From the NCBI GenBank assembly GCA_020073085.1, contig JAIQFV010000013.1, forward strand, positions 178,979 through 242,978: a stretch of DNA of 64,000 bases, read 5' to 3'. Position numbers and translations under genes: made by a program. A model generated the notes under the pieces. It was given only the letters and a program-made list of their open reading frames with translations. It searched no databases and was not told where the DNA came from. Positions 9,342 through 19,398 of this stretch are shown here, piece after piece. Source of the stretch: Terriglobia bacterium (GTDB lineage Bacteria > Acidobacteriota > Terriglobia > JAIQFV01). How positions within the stretch are numbered: the stretch's first letter is position 1; each line of letters begins with the position of its first letter.

Positions 9342-10382
9342 GTGGAGACTGTACTGAATTACAAATCAGCCGGGGTAGATCTTGAGGCGGCCCGTGAGGC
9401 CAAGAATCACATCAAGCGGTTGGCCCAGAAGACCTTCACCAAGGGGGTCCTCAGCGAGATCGGCAGCTTCGGCGGATTATATTCCCTGGCCGGCGAAATC
9501 AAGAAGATCGAGGACCCCGTCCTCGTGTCTTCGGCGGATGGGGTGGGGACCAAGCTCAAGGTTGCTTTTGCCATGGGCATTCATAATACCGTGGGACAGG
9601 ACCTGGTCAACCACTGCGTCAATGACATCCTCGTACATGGGGCGCAACCGCTTTTTTTCCTGGATTATATCGCCTCCGGGCGGTTGAGGCCGGCTGTCGT
9701 GGCTCAGGTTGTGGATGGCATTGCGGTGGCCTGCAAGGCCAACGTGTGTGCCCTGATCGGTGGAGAGACGGCTGAAATGCCTGATTTTTATCCCCCCGAT
9801 GAGTATGACTTGGCCGGGTTTATCGTGGGCATGGTCAGTCGAAAGAAACTGATTGATGGAAGCAATATCAAGGCCGGCGATGTGCTCTTGGGGCTGCCTT
9901 CGTCCGGATTGCATACCAACGGCTATTCTCTCGCCCGCAAGATCTTCTTCGACCATGCCAAGTTGAAGGCCAGTTCGTCAATCCGGGGCTTGGACGACAC
10001 CATAGGGGAAACGCTTCTCCAGCCGCACCGGAGCTACCTGAAGGTTCTGCGGGGATTGAATGACCGGGGGGTGGTCAGCGGTTTGGCGCATGTCACGGGA
10101 GGTGGGTTGACCCACAATATCCCCCGAATCCTGCCCCGCAACTGCCAGGCTCAAATCAATGTGGCCACGTGGCCGGTTCCGCCGGTTTTCGATGTCCTTA
10201 AACGGCTGGGAAACCTTGAATTTAACGAGATGTACCGCACCTTCAACATGGGAATCGGGATGGTCATTGTCATCGACGAGTCGAAGGTGGCGACGGCAGT
10301 CAGCCACTTCAAGAAAGTCAGGGAGAAGTTTTATGTAATCGGAAAGATCATTCGTGGCGATAAGAAGGTAGTGTATGTCTAG
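9342..10382 (+). CDS. purM: Phosphoribosylformylglycinamidine cyclo-ligase (AIR synthetase)
   Basis: Step 5 of purine biosynthesis: ATP-dependent closure of FGAM to AIR in the cytoplasm. 346 residues from a GTG at 9342, the usual length. The N-terminal YKSAGVDLEAA, the dimer/ATP-binding SADGVGTKLKVAF, the VNDILVHGAQPLFFLDY block and GGETAEMPDFYPPDEYDLAG are all PurM hallmarks. The C-terminal half carries HVTGGGLTHNIPRILP. purN follows 35 bases later on the same strand, so the two are probably cotranscribed. Confidence 0.97.
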   Translation: METVLNYKSAGVDLEAAREAKNHIKRLAQKTFTKGVLSEIGSFGGLYSLAGEIKKIEDPVLVSSADGVGTKLKVAFAMGIHNTVGQDLVNHCVNDILVHGAQPLFFLDYIASGRLRPAVVAQVVDGIAVACKANVCALIGGETAEMPDFYPPDEYDLAGFIVGMVSRKKLIDGSNIKAGDVLLGLPSSGLHTNGYSLARKIFFDHAKLKASSSIRGLDDTIGETLLQPHRSYLKVLRGLNDRGVVSGLAHVTGGGLTHNIPRILPRNCQAQINVATWPVPPVFDVLKRLGNLEFNEMYRTFNMGIGMVIVIDESKVATAVSHFKKVREKFYVIGKIIRGDKKVVYV

Positions 10383-10417
10383 TCCCGGTTTTTGGGGAGC
10401 CGGATGGAATCTGCCTC

Positions 10418-11044
10418 ATGCCGAAAAAAAAGCTCGGAATTCTGTTATCGGGGCGCGGATCGAATTTTGAGGCCATTGCGGACAACGTCGAAAAGGGGGT
10501 GTTGGAAGCCGAGATCGCCATTGTTATTTCGAATGTCGCCGACGCGCGCGGGCTGGAGGTGGCGCGACGGAGGAATCTGAATGCGTGTTTTGTAGATCCC
10601 CGCGGGAAATCCCGTGAAGAGTATGACCGCGAAGTCGTTGCCCTCCTGTTGAAACACAAGGTTGACCTCATCTGCCTTGCCGGTTACATGCGGATCCTGA
10701 GTACGTACTTCATTCAACAGTTTCCGTACCGCATCTTGAACATCCATCCCGCTTTGCTGCCGGCCTTCAAAGGGCTTGACGCCCAGAAACAGGCGCTGGA
10801 ATACGGCGTCAAGATCACAGGATGCACCGTCCATTTCGTGGATGAAGGGGTCGATTCCGGGCCCATCGTCCTTCAATCGACCGTTCCGGTGCGGGAGGAT
10901 GATACCGAGGACCTGCTTGCCGGTCGGATTCTTCGAGAAGAACATCTCCTCTACTCAAAGGCCATCGCGCTGGTCTTGCAGGGACGATGCAGGGTCGAAG
11001 GTCGATGCGTCCGCGTCCAATCGCCCTCGGTCAATGCAAGGTGA
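10418..11044 (+). CDS. purN: Phosphoribosylglycinamide formyltransferase
   Basis: Step 3 of purine biosynthesis: formyl transfer from 10-formyl-THF to GAR. 208 residues. The phosphate-binding LLSGRGSNFEAI is at the N-terminus. The catalytic Asn-His pair sits in LNIHPALLPAFKG and the catalytic Asp in VDEGVDSGPI. ICLAGYMRIL forms part of the folate pocket. The order purM-purN with a 35-base gap matches the common bacterial pairing. The start ATG directly precedes the conserved first strand. Confidence 0.97.
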   Translation: MPKKKLGILLSGRGSNFEAIADNVEKGVLEAEIAIVISNVADARGLEVARRRNLNACFVDPRGKSREEYDREVVALLLKHKVDLICLAGYMRILSTYFIQQFPYRILNIHPALLPAFKGLDAQKQALEYGVKITGCTVHFVDEGVDSGPIVLQSTVPVREDDTEDLLAGRILREEHLLYSKAIALVLQGRCRVEGRCVRVQSPSVNAR

Positions 11045-11137
11045 CAACCTCCTTATGAATTCAATGAATTGCCGTGAGGATTGTGGCTCAAATCGGAACT
11101 TTTTTCCGTCCAATGGGATGAGGGTTGTAGTGTCTTT

Positions 11138-14100
11138 ATGCGAGCCGTTCTAAGAGTGTCCGTGATTCTTTATGTCTTGCTTTTCCTGCTCGTGGGGGGA
11201 TCGACGAGTGTGCAGGCGCAGTCTACTCTGAACCTCCCTCGGCTGGTGGAACAGGGGGGCCGTTTTACCGGGATTGCCATTGCCAATCCCAGCAATCGAT
11301 CTGCGGCCATCCGGCTCCAGCTCTACGATGAAGGAGGCAATGCGATCGGACTTCCCGCCAAGGGAGCGGTTTTGAAGTTGGGCCCGGGCGCTCAAATGGC
11401 TCAGTTCGATAACCAGTTGTTTCCCCTTCAGACGGGATTTCGCGGTTGGGCTCAGATTATCTCGGACGACAATTCCAATTTACGCGGCTTCTACCTCGTC
11501 GGAGACGAGGCCGTGACAGTGCTCGATGGGACCAACGGCGCCCAGGCATATCGAGAACAGATCCTGCCCTTCCTGGCGAACGACGCCAACACCGATACCG
11601 AAATCAATGTCGTTAATCCCAGTGATCAGATCGCATCCGTCAGTCTCCGGACCATTGCCTCCGATGGAACCGTGTCCGTGTTCGGGACGGTCGGGCTTAC
11701 CTTGCAACCGCATGCCGTTTTTCGGAGGAGCACGAAGGACATCTTCAGCTCCCGGAATTATGCAGATGGTTCTTATTTTTCCATAACCTCCAACGTCGCG
11801 CTGCTGGCGATGGAATTGGTGGAGAATCACGCCGAACCCTCCCTGGCTTGTTTGAATGGTGTGAACGTGAATGCGGCGGGGCGTGTGATGAACTTTCCCC
11901 ATGCGGTGCTGGGCGGGGACTATTTTTCCATCCTGGGCGTTATCAATCTGCTGGACATCGCGCAATCGGTCAGCATTTCGTTGTACCAGCAGGATGGCGT
12001 CCTGTTGAACACCGGTTCGATTCCCAATCCCGTTTCGGTCACGCTCAACCCGAAGGCCTCCCTCCGCAAGTCGTTGGTTGATCTGTTTGGGTTAGGATCG
12101 TCGCTGACCTCAGTGACGGGTGCCTGGGTCAAGGTGGAGGCGAACTTCGGTCCCATCAGCGGGTTTATTGCCTACGGGAATTTCTCTAACCCCACGCTGG
12201 CGGCCGTGGCCCCGCAAGTGCGCCCGTTGAATGAGATGGTGTTTTCGCATCTCGCCCCGCAAGCACTCGGATATTTCACGGGAGTTGCCTTGCTGAACGT
12301 GAATTCGGCCGCTGCTTCGGTCCGGTTGACGGCCATTGACCGGAACGGTGTGACGGTAGCCGTTCGAAATCTCCGTTTGGATCCCAATCAGAAGATCGCT
12401 CAAACGGTCGCTGACCTGCTCCCCGAGGCGAAGGATCAGGTAGGCGGATCGCTGGTGGTTGTTTCGGATCAATCCCTCTTTGCCGTGGAGCTGTTTGGAT
12501 CAACGAATTTCAGCGTGTTGGCCAACGTGCCTCCCGACGACCTCACCGCCTCGTACGTCCCGCTGGATCTGGGCAAGTTCGTGCTGAGTGGAAAACTCAC
12601 GCAGGAGAATGGTGCTCCCCTCCCGGGGGCGGCCGTCCGGTTGAGCGGTTCGGTTCAAGGAACGACGGTCACCACCGATGAGGGAGGGGAGTATGTCTTT
12701 CTGAACGTCCCCAATGGAAACTACGCGGTGGAACCCACCCTCAAAAACTTTGAGTTTTCACCGACGGCCCTCTCGGCTTCGGTCAACAACTCGAACGTGG
12801 GAGACGCGGACTTCCAAGGGAAACGGCTTCCCGTCCTTGCAGTCACTTCTATTTCTCCGCCCAACGGCCCCGTGGGCTCTCCGGTGACGTTGCATGGAGC
12901 GGGATTCAGCTTGAATGTGTCGGAGAATCTCGTTCACTTCTTCGGGACGCTGGGCGCTGCCACGGTGCTGAAGAGTCCTCCCCCCACTGACGATACCATT
13001 ACCGTATTGGTGCCGGGCTCCGCGAGGACGGGCGGAGTGGTGGTCAGCGTCGGGAGCAATGTAAGCAATCAAATCCAATTCAGTGTGACGGAAGGTAATT
13101 CCACTTCGGTGCAAATCCCCAGCGCCGCTCCCTCGTCGGTGGCCATCAGTGGTCTCGGGAATCTGGCTTTGGTCGGGCACAGTGAGCGGGGGACCATCAG
13201 CCTGGTGTCATTAACACCGAACCCCGGGCTGGTTCAGGATCTGACCCTTTCGACGGCAAACAATGCGGAGATTTTGTCGGTCGCCACGGATGACGACGGC
13301 AGAGGGGGCGGGACCTCGCGGGATGACGATATCGGTTTTTTCAATATCGAAGAGGTGGCCTTCAAGGCCCTCCGGGCAAAGGTGGCCAAGTTGGGGGCGA
13401 AGTTCGATCGTCCGGAGTTGACTCAGGGCGATCAGGTGCTTCTCACGACTTCCGACGTGCAATTCGTACAACTTCCCCGGGGAAGCAATCCGGTGTCTCT
13501 GGCGTTTGAGCCTTTTGGTCGATTTGCAATGACGGCAAACCAGGGGACGGATAGTATTTCCTTCGTGGAGTTCATCGGCAAGCTCAATCCCACGCTTCGG
13601 GGAACGCTGAGTCTGCCGCCTGGAAGTCAGCCCGTGTCGGTCTCCGTGGCCGCCAATGGCACCCGGGCCCTGGTTGCCAACGCCGGGACCAATTCGGTTT
13701 CGGTCGTCGAATTTGCGGCGACCCCCGGGGGATTTCTTTCGGGCAATCTACAACCCGTCCTCACCCGTAATTTTCTCCTGAATTCGCGCCCCAACAGCGT
13801 GGCCATCAATCTGGACGCTGCCCGCGGGGTGACCGCGAATGCGGATAATACCGCGTCTATCCTTGATCTGGATGGCCCCGCCGACGATTCCGCAGTCACC
13901 ACTTTCACGCTTCCGAAATTCTCGCCCGGCCCTCCCTCGGCCGTCAGTGTCGCCTTGGCGCCGAATGGCAGTTATGCCATCGTGACCAGTCGCGATCCTG
14001 ATGGGAATGCGTACTTGAGCATCCTCTCTCTGGAAGGGGTCCCGGAAGTGGCGTTCGTTCAGGTGCTCCCGTCCGGGGCGGGAACTTCGGCGGTGACAAT

Positions 14101-14797
14101 AGGACCCAATAGCTCCTCGATCATGGTGGCAAACCCGCGCCTCGGCAACGTGTCCGTGTTCAACCCTGTGCCGGGCAGTGTGTCCCTCGATACCCTGTCG
14201 CTGTCGAGATCGCAGGTCAAGCAAACGGTGACGCTCATCGGAACCGGGTTCAGCCCTGATTCCAAGAATAATGTAGTGCGATTTCGCGGCAAGTCTCAGA
14301 CCACCATCCCGGCTCCCGTCTTGTCGATGCCTTCGGGCCATGAGATTACCGTCGAGGTCCCGGTGGACGCGATTTCCGGCCCCGTTACCGTCAACGTGGG
14401 GCGTGCCTCCAGCAACGAACAGTTCTTTGTGGTCTTGCCGGAGGGCCAGCAGGGCGTTGCGCCGTCGATTGACGCCATCGTCCCGCGCCTCCTGACGCGC
14501 AACTTGACGAACCGACTGCTGATCTCGGGAAAAGGATTCAACGATCAATCCATCGTGGAGGTCGATCTCGGGGATGGCGCGGGACCACAGCGGCTGACCT
14601 CAGTGCTTGGATTTGCCACTGTGACGGTCCTGTCGCCGGCCGGGATCCAGGTTTTGATTCCAGGTGCGGATCTGCTGGGCGTGCCTTCCCGGATCACTCT
14701 CGATGTTTTTAATCCGCCGCCCGGAGGCGGAAGGTCCAACAGTGTTCCCCTCTCCATCGTGGGAACGTCCGACAATGGTCCAATCCGAATTCCTTAG
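11138..14797 (+). CDS. Very large secreted protein with carboxypeptidase-regulatory, IPT/TIG and beta-propeller regions
   Basis: 1219 residues from the ATG at 11138. The frame opens at a GTG at 11081, but the signal peptide (VLRVSVILYVLLFLLVGG, cleavage near VQAQ) starts at the internal Met. Residues about 30-480 hold about four repeats of a beta-rich unit with words like GIAIANPSNRSAAIRLQLYD. Residues about 490-560 are a carboxypeptidase-regulatory-like domain (SGKLTQENGAPLPGAAVRL). An IPT/TIG domain follows (ISPPNGPVGSPVTLHGAGFS). Then come YVTN-style propeller repeats (SVSVAANGTRALVANAGTNS) and two more IPT/TIG domains. No enzyme motif was found. It is probably an extracellular or surface-bound structural or adhesive protein. 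Upstream purN ends 93 bases earlier. Confidence 0.8.
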   Translation: MRAVLRVSVILYVLLFLLVGGSTSVQAQSTLNLPRLVEQGGRFTGIAIANPSNRSAAIRLQLYDEGGNAIGLPAKGAVLKLGPGAQMAQFDNQLFPLQTGFRGWAQIISDDNSNLRGFYLVGDEAVTVLDGTNGAQAYREQILPFLANDANTDTEINVVNPSDQIASVSLRTIASDGTVSVFGTVGLTLQPHAVFRRSTKDIFSSRNYADGSYFSITSNVALLAMELVENHAEPSLACLNGVNVNAAGRVMNFPHAVLGGDYFSILGVINLLDIAQSVSISLYQQDGVLLNTGSIPNPVSVTLNPKASLRKSLVDLFGLGSSLTSVTGAWVKVEANFGPISGFIAYGNFSNPTLAAVAPQVRPLNEMVFSHLAPQALGYFTGVALLNVNSAAASVRLTAIDRNGVTVAVRNLRLDPNQKIAQTVADLLPEAKDQVGGSLVVVSDQSLFAVELFGSTNFSVLANVPPDDLTASYVPLDLGKFVLSGKLTQENGAPLPGAAVRLSGSVQGTTVTTDEGGEYVFLNVPNGNYAVEPTLKNFEFSPTALSASVNNSNVGDADFQGKRLPVLAVTSISPPNGPVGSPVTLHGAGFSLNVSENLVHFFGTLGAATVLKSPPPTDDTITVLVPGSARTGGVVVSVGSNVSNQIQFSVTEGNSTSVQIPSAAPSSVAISGLGNLALVGHSERGTISLVSLTPNPGLVQDLTLSTANNAEILSVATDDDGRGGGTSRDDDIGFFNIEEVAFKALRAKVAKLGAKFDRPELTQGDQVLLTTSDVQFVQLPRGSNPVSLAFEPFGRFAMTANQGTDSISFVEFIGKLNPTLRGTLSLPPGSQPVSVSVAANGTRALVANAGTNSVSVVEFAATPGGFLSGNLQPVLTRNFLLNSRPNSVAINLDAARGVTANADNTASILDLDGPADDSAVTTFTLPKFSPGPPSAVSVALAPNGSYAIVTSRDPDGNAYLSILSLEGVPEVAFVQVLPSGAGTSAVTIGPNSSSIMVANPRLGNVSVFNPVPGSVSLDTLSLSRSQVKQTVTLIGTGFSPDSKNNVVRFRGKSQTTIPAPVLSMPSGHEITVEVPVDAISGPVTVNVGRASSNEQFFVVLPEGQQGVAPSIDAIVPRLLTRNLTNRLLISGKGFNDQSIVEVDLGDGAGPQRLTSVLGFATVTVLSPAGIQVLIPGADLLGVPSRITLDVFNPPPGGGRSNSVPLSIVGTSDNGPIRIP

Positions 14798-14887
14798 TCC
14801 ATGAATTGTTGCAGACAGTCTGACGAGAGGCATGACGGCTCAGAGGGCTTGAAAATCTAAATCGCTTCTCGAAACGAAGTCTTCTCA

Positions 14888-17800
14888 ATGCGAAAATTAA
14901 TCTCCTGTGGCCTTCTGAGTTTTCTTCTTGTGGCGTCTGCCGCTCTTTGGGCGCAGCCTCCGGCAGGGAGTCCGGGCGTTGAGTCGCGGCTGAAGCAGGC
15001 GGCTGCGCTGGTGGAAAAAGGCGATTGGAAGGCGGTCGAAGAGATTCTCCTCCCTCTCCTGAGTGAACTTCGCGAACAACACGATGAGCAGAATACCGCG
15101 ACCGCCTCGTTCCTGTTGTCCCGCGCAAAGACGGCCCAGGGTGACTACCAGGGAGCCATCACCCTGGATGAATTTCTTCTGAAGTTCTACCAGGAGCATA
15201 AGAACCCCGCGTCCGTCGTTGAAGTCAGCAATCATCTGGGCGCGATTTACTCCGCCCTCGGAAAATCGCAACAGGCTGAAGTTAATTTTTCCCGCGCTTT
15301 GCAGGTGGCCGAGGAGATCAAAAATCCCAACGGGACCCTGGTGGCCGTCAACGGACTGGCGGGTGTCTTCGCGGACCGTCGCGACTTTGACAAGTCGCTC
15401 GAGTATTACAGGCGGGCCCTCGACCTGAGCGTTTCGGTCGGAAACAAGCGGCGACAAGCCGCCGTCCTGCAGAATACCGGCCTGCTCTATTCCAGCATGG
15501 GAGATTACACTTCCGCCCTTCAGTACTTCGACAAGGCGCTCCCCTTGTACAAAGAGCTGAACAATCCCTCCTTGATGGCCCGGTTGTTCATTAATCTCTC
15601 CGATGCCTACCTCTCGGTGGGCGAGTACCTGAAGGCGCGGGATGCCGCCAAACAGGCATACGAAATGGCGCAGCAAAATGCGCTTGCCCCGCTGGAGATG
15701 AACGCGCTTCACAACCTGGGATGGGCGATGCATTACCGGGGTGACTACAAGGCGGCTATCGATAATTATCTGGCAGCCCTGGCCCTCGCCCAATCCATCA
15801 AGGATTCACGCAATGAGGGTGACATCTTGAATTCAATCGGGGAAGCATATTTTCGGCTCGGTGATTTCAAGACGGCCGCGAACTACCATCAGCGGGCCCT
15901 TGAGAAAGTGCGGGAATTCAACCGCCCCGTTCTCACGGGACTGCTTTTGCGCAACGTGGCGGGGGACTACGCGAATTCCCAGAAAGTGGGCGAGGCCATC
16001 AGTACCCTGTCTGAGGCGCTGGCCTTGGCGGAAAAAGAAAAAGACCGGAGTTTGAAGGGCTTTGCGGCGAATGACCTGGGCGCCCTCTACCTTGACCAGG
16101 GAGATCCGGCCAAGGCGAGGGAATACTTCGACCGGGCCCTTCAAGTGCGGCGCGAGATCGGGGACAAGCGGGGGGAAGCCGAAACGCTGATGTACCTCGG
16201 CATGCTGGAATTTCAAGCGAAACATTTCGAAGCTGCGGCGAGGCATTTTGACGGAGCCATTTCGACAGCCAAGGCGATCGGGCATCCCGAGACGCTCTGG
16301 CGCGCGGAATGGGGGAAGGCCCGCGTGCTTCAGGAACAAGATAAGAAAACCGACGCCATTACCGCCCTCAAGGATTCGGTGGATGTCATTGAAGAGATCC
16401 GGCGCAGCGTGGCCCCGAATACGCTGGCGGACGCCATGTTTTTCGCCAACAAACAGGGCGTTTACGAACTGTTGATCCAGTTGCTGATCGAAACGGGAGA
16501 TCATGAAAAAGCTTACGAGTACCTGGAGCGGTCCAAATCCAAACAGCTTCAGGACAAGATCAAGCTGACGTCGATTCCCTTCAAGAGCGCCCAGGTTCGA
16601 GGACTGATGAATGAGGCCGAAGACCTTTTCGACGCGGAGGCGAGATTGCGGGAACAGTTGGTGGCCGAACGGGCAAAGACCGAGCCCTTGCGCTCCTCCC
16701 GGAAGATCGATCATCTCAGCGAACTGCTCGCCGCCAACAAATCCCAGTTTTTCCGGGTGGTGAATGAATTGCGGCAGATTCATCCCGATTATGAGCGGTT
16801 CGTCACTGTGAAACCGCCGTCGCTCGCCAAGGTTCAGCGCCTGATTCCGGCCGACGCGCTCGTGCTGGAATACTTTCCCTCGGAGACGGCCCTCTATATC
16901 TTCGAAATTACCAACACCGAATTCAAATTGCGAAGCGTGGCCGTGTCACGGGAGCAGCTGAACTCCCTCGTTAAGACCTATCGGGGCGAGATGCGCAGTA
17001 CGGTGGATCAGCTCCGCGCCCGCATGCTGACACGGACCCGCCGCATCCGCGGTCCCGCCCCCGCCGAGGTGGGACAGTCCTCCATGCCAACCGTGAGGGC
17101 TGCGGTCGTCCAACTCTACAGGGACCTGATCACACCTGTCGAAGAAGACATGGCCACCAAGAAAGTGATCACGATTATCCCTTCGGGTTTGCTCTACTAT
17201 CTCCCGTTCCCGGCCCTGGCCAAGGAAGAGAACGGAAGTCTCAAGTACCTGATCGAATCGAAAGCGGTGTCCTATCTCTCGTCGTCCGATCTCTTTGATC
17301 TCGTGTTCGTCAAGAATCACAGCGATGAGCGTGACAACCTGGTGGCTTTCGGTAATCCGGATGGGACTCTCCCCTCGGCGCTCGATGAGGTGGAGCGGCT
17401 GAAGCTGATCTATCCGAATTCCAAAGTCTACATGCTGTGGGAAGCGAAGAAAGAACGGCTCTTTGATCTCCCGAAAGGGACCGATCTGCTGCATCTCGCC
17501 ACGCACGGCCGCCTGGATAGCGCCGATGTCAATGAGAGCTATATCAAGATGGCCAGTGAAGGCACAAAAGGGATGGGTAAACTGAGGCTTTCGGAAATTT
17601 ACGACCTGCCCTTGGAGAACACCTCGCTTGTCACCCTCTCCGCATGTGAGACCGCACTGGGAGAAAAGGATCCTGGAACCGAGATTGCTTCCCTGGCACA
17701 GGCCTTTTCGATTGCCGGAGCCAATACCGTGGTGGCCAGCCTCTGGGCCGTGTATGACCCTTCCACCGCCGAGATCATGGATAGTTTCTACCACGAATTG

Positions 17801-17920
17801 CGCAAGGGAGTCCCCAAAGCGGAAGCCTTACAACACGCCCAAATCGCGATCCTCCATAATCCCAAGTACGCCAATCCCTATTTCTGGGCGCCCTTCATCA
17901 TGCTGGGAGACTGGCGGTAG
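14888..17920 (+). CDS. Exported TPR-CHAT protein (caspase-like protease fold)
   Basis: 1010 residues. A signal peptide (ISCGLLSFLLVASAALWAQ) is followed by about ten TPR units between residues 30 and 480 (for example YQGAITLDEFLLKFYQEHKN and YTSALQYFDKALPLYKELNN), then a helical linker. The C-terminal CHAT domain spans residues about 700-1010. The catalytic pair is present: His873 in LATHGRLD and Cys920 in SACETALGEKDPG. The C-terminus ANPYFWAPFIMLGDWR is the normal CHAT ending. CHAT domains are caspase/separase-like cysteine peptidases. Most characterised ones are cytoplasmic effectors, so export is noteworthy. It lies 90 bases after the IPT protein and may be cotranscribed with it; the target is unknown. 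Confidence 0.88.
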   Translation: MRKLISCGLLSFLLVASAALWAQPPAGSPGVESRLKQAAALVEKGDWKAVEEILLPLLSELREQHDEQNTATASFLLSRAKTAQGDYQGAITLDEFLLKFYQEHKNPASVVEVSNHLGAIYSALGKSQQAEVNFSRALQVAEEIKNPNGTLVAVNGLAGVFADRRDFDKSLEYYRRALDLSVSVGNKRRQAAVLQNTGLLYSSMGDYTSALQYFDKALPLYKELNNPSLMARLFINLSDAYLSVGEYLKARDAAKQAYEMAQQNALAPLEMNALHNLGWAMHYRGDYKAAIDNYLAALALAQSIKDSRNEGDILNSIGEAYFRLGDFKTAANYHQRALEKVREFNRPVLTGLLLRNVAGDYANSQKVGEAISTLSEALALAEKEKDRSLKGFAANDLGALYLDQGDPAKAREYFDRALQVRREIGDKRGEAETLMYLGMLEFQAKHFEAAARHFDGAISTAKAIGHPETLWRAEWGKARVLQEQDKKTDAITALKDSVDVIEEIRRSVAPNTLADAMFFANKQGVYELLIQLLIETGDHEKAYEYLERSKSKQLQDKIKLTSIPFKSAQVRGLMNEAEDLFDAEARLREQLVAERAKTEPLRSSRKIDHLSELLAANKSQFFRVVNELRQIHPDYERFVTVKPPSLAKVQRLIPADALVLEYFPSETALYIFEITNTEFKLRSVAVSREQLNSLVKTYRGEMRSTVDQLRARMLTRTRRIRGPAPAEVGQSSMPTVRAAVVQLYRDLITPVEEDMATKKVITIIPSGLLYYLPFPALAKEENGSLKYLIESKAVSYLSSSDLFDLVFVKNHSDERDNLVAFGNPDGTLPSALDEVERLKLIYPNSKVYMLWEAKKERLFDLPKGTDLLHLATHGRLDSADVNESYIKMASEGTKGMGKLRLSEIYDLPLENTSLVTLSACETALGEKDPGTEIASLAQAFSIAGANTVVASLWAVYDPSTAEIMDSFYHELRKGVPKAEALQHAQIAILHNPKYANPYFWAPFIMLGDWR

Positions 17921-18016
17921 CCGGGTGTACCGCGGAGTCGCTGGGATCGCGGAGTAGGATGAAGGTCCCGGTGACCGTGGCGTCTTTGCGGTGAACCATT
18001 CTTTTAACTCCAATAA

Positions 18017-18047
18017 CAAAAAAGCGGCAAGGAGGTTCCTCGCCGCT
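18017..18047 (-). terminator. Rho-independent terminator for the glycine-zipper gene
   Basis: Minus-strand hairpin with arms 18037-18047 and 18023-18033 (11 bp, one G-T pair, 3-base loop), followed on the minus strand by six T (complement of 18018-18023). It lies 30 bases past the stop of the gene at 18077-18961. Confidence 0.8.
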
Positions 18048-18076
18048 AATCCGAATCAGTCCTGAAATAGGCTTGG

Positions 18077-18961
18077 TCAGTCCTCCCGTGGAGGGATTTT
18101 CACGGGTTGATCAAGTCGGAAGCTCAGTCGCGTTTCCGAGGGTATTTTGATCTGATTGCCCTTGGTGAGGACCTGCACGGCGGTTCCTGCGGCGGCGCCG
18201 GAGGCGGCCCCGATGGCCACTCCCTTGCCCTTTCCCGCAATGGCCCCAATCACCGCGCCGAGCGCGGCCCCACCCCCGATCATCTCAGCACTGCGCGTTC
18301 CCCGGCCTTCTCCGGTCTGTTCATATTCCCCCGTACGAAGGAAGATCTGCCGCCCGTTCAATGTAAAATCGGTGAGTTCGAGGCGCATCTCCGGCGACCC
18401 GGAAATCTTCCCCGATTCCTTGGCTTGAATGATGCGTCCGTGAACGATGGTGTTCTTGGGCACGATGGTTTCGCCATCGAGCACCACAGGATCATCCAGG
18501 CTGGCGCTGAAATGATCGCCCACCTGGTTCTTGTCGGTGTCGATAGAATCAATCATCCGGACTGGAAAAAGGGTTCCGGCGGGGAGGGTGACTTCATGAT
18601 TCGTGGGGCCGGATTGGGCAGCCACAGCGGGCGACGCCGGCTGCATGGCCGGGGTTTCCGGGGCCGGTTCGGGCGCAGCCGCGGCTGGAACAGGCACACT
18701 GCCCTGCGAGGGCACGTTTTCATTTCCGGGAGGTGCCGGCACCCCTTCACCGGGCGTGTCGAATTGAATGGATGTCACCTTTTCGGTCCGAAAGGTGCGG
18801 ACCTCAGTGCCCACCTTAATTTTCACAAAACTCTGGTCCGCACTGACAAATCGGCCGCGAATCACCTCTCCGTTCTTCAGCTCGACTGTGTCCGCGCTCA
18901 GGAATGTTGACGAGAACAGCAGCACGGTCATGACGAGAAAAACGCGATGTAAGATTTTCAT
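18077..18961 (-). CDS. Exported protein with a glycine-zipper segment
   Basis: 294 residues. A signal peptide ([16 protein letters not shown]) is followed by a small SH3-like N-terminal part ([20 protein letters not shown]), a Pro/Ala-rich linker (about residues 75-125), and a middle beta region starting at [17 protein letters not shown] glycine-zipper pair follows ([19 protein letters not shown]). The C-terminal [13 protein letters not shown] resembles VirB10/TrbI-like ends seen in exported proteins, but I do not claim that function. AGGAGG lies six bases before the ATG, and a minus-strand terminator follows the gene. It is likely attached to the outer membrane or peptidoglycan through the zipper; the exact role is unknown. 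Confidence 0.7.
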   Translation of the reverse strand: MKILHRVFLVMTVLLFSSTFLSADTVELKNGEVIRGRFVSADQSFVKIKVGTEVRTFRTEKVTSIQFDTPGEGVPAPPGNENVPSQGSVPVPAAAAPEPAPETPAMQPASPAVAAQSGPTNHEVTLPAGTLFPVRMIDSIDTDKNQVGDHFSASLDDPVVLDGETIVPKNTIVHGRIIQAKESGKISGSPEMRLELTDFTLNGRQIFLRTGEYEQTGEGRGTRSAEMIGGGAALGAVIGAIAGKGKGVAIGAASGAAAGTAVQVLTKGNQIKIPSETRLSFRLDQPVKIPPRED

Positions 18962-19398
18962 GGATGTCCTCCTGGTGATTCCTCCTCAGCCCTTTGAGAT
19001 GACAAACAGGCGCAGGGAGTTTTCTCAGAGAATCAAATTCCGATGTCCAAAATCCAAATAAGCACCAAAATCGAAAGGGCAAACCTCAAACAACCAAGGA
19101 TAGATAATTCGCAACACAGCCCGCTTCGTTGGAGAGACATCATTTTAGACTGCGGGAGCTGAATAGGATACGAATTTCATCTGACACCTAAATTTCTGAT
19201 CCTCGGTACCGGTTTGGCCCTTGGCTATTGGAATTTGAATTTTATTTGGATTTTGGCATTTGGATATTGGAATTTCGTTTCGTTGACAGTGAAAAATTGC
19301 GGATGATACACTCGCGGGGATTCCGGATTGGCCTCATAGGTTATCGTTCCAACAGATCGCTGAGCGGGCAATGCATTGCGAGAGTCGAGGAGTCTTCG
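18962..19398. other. Intergenic region with an inverted CCAAAATCCAAATA repeat
   Basis: Divergent spacer between the glycine-zipper gene and tyrS. CCAAAATCCAAATA at 19047-19060 is perfectly inverted at 19244-19257. Relatives of this word recur in the array near 30.64-30.83 kb. The frame through 19228-19398 is open but repeat-derived. The tyrS promoter is probably here; none is obvious. Confidence 0.45.
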
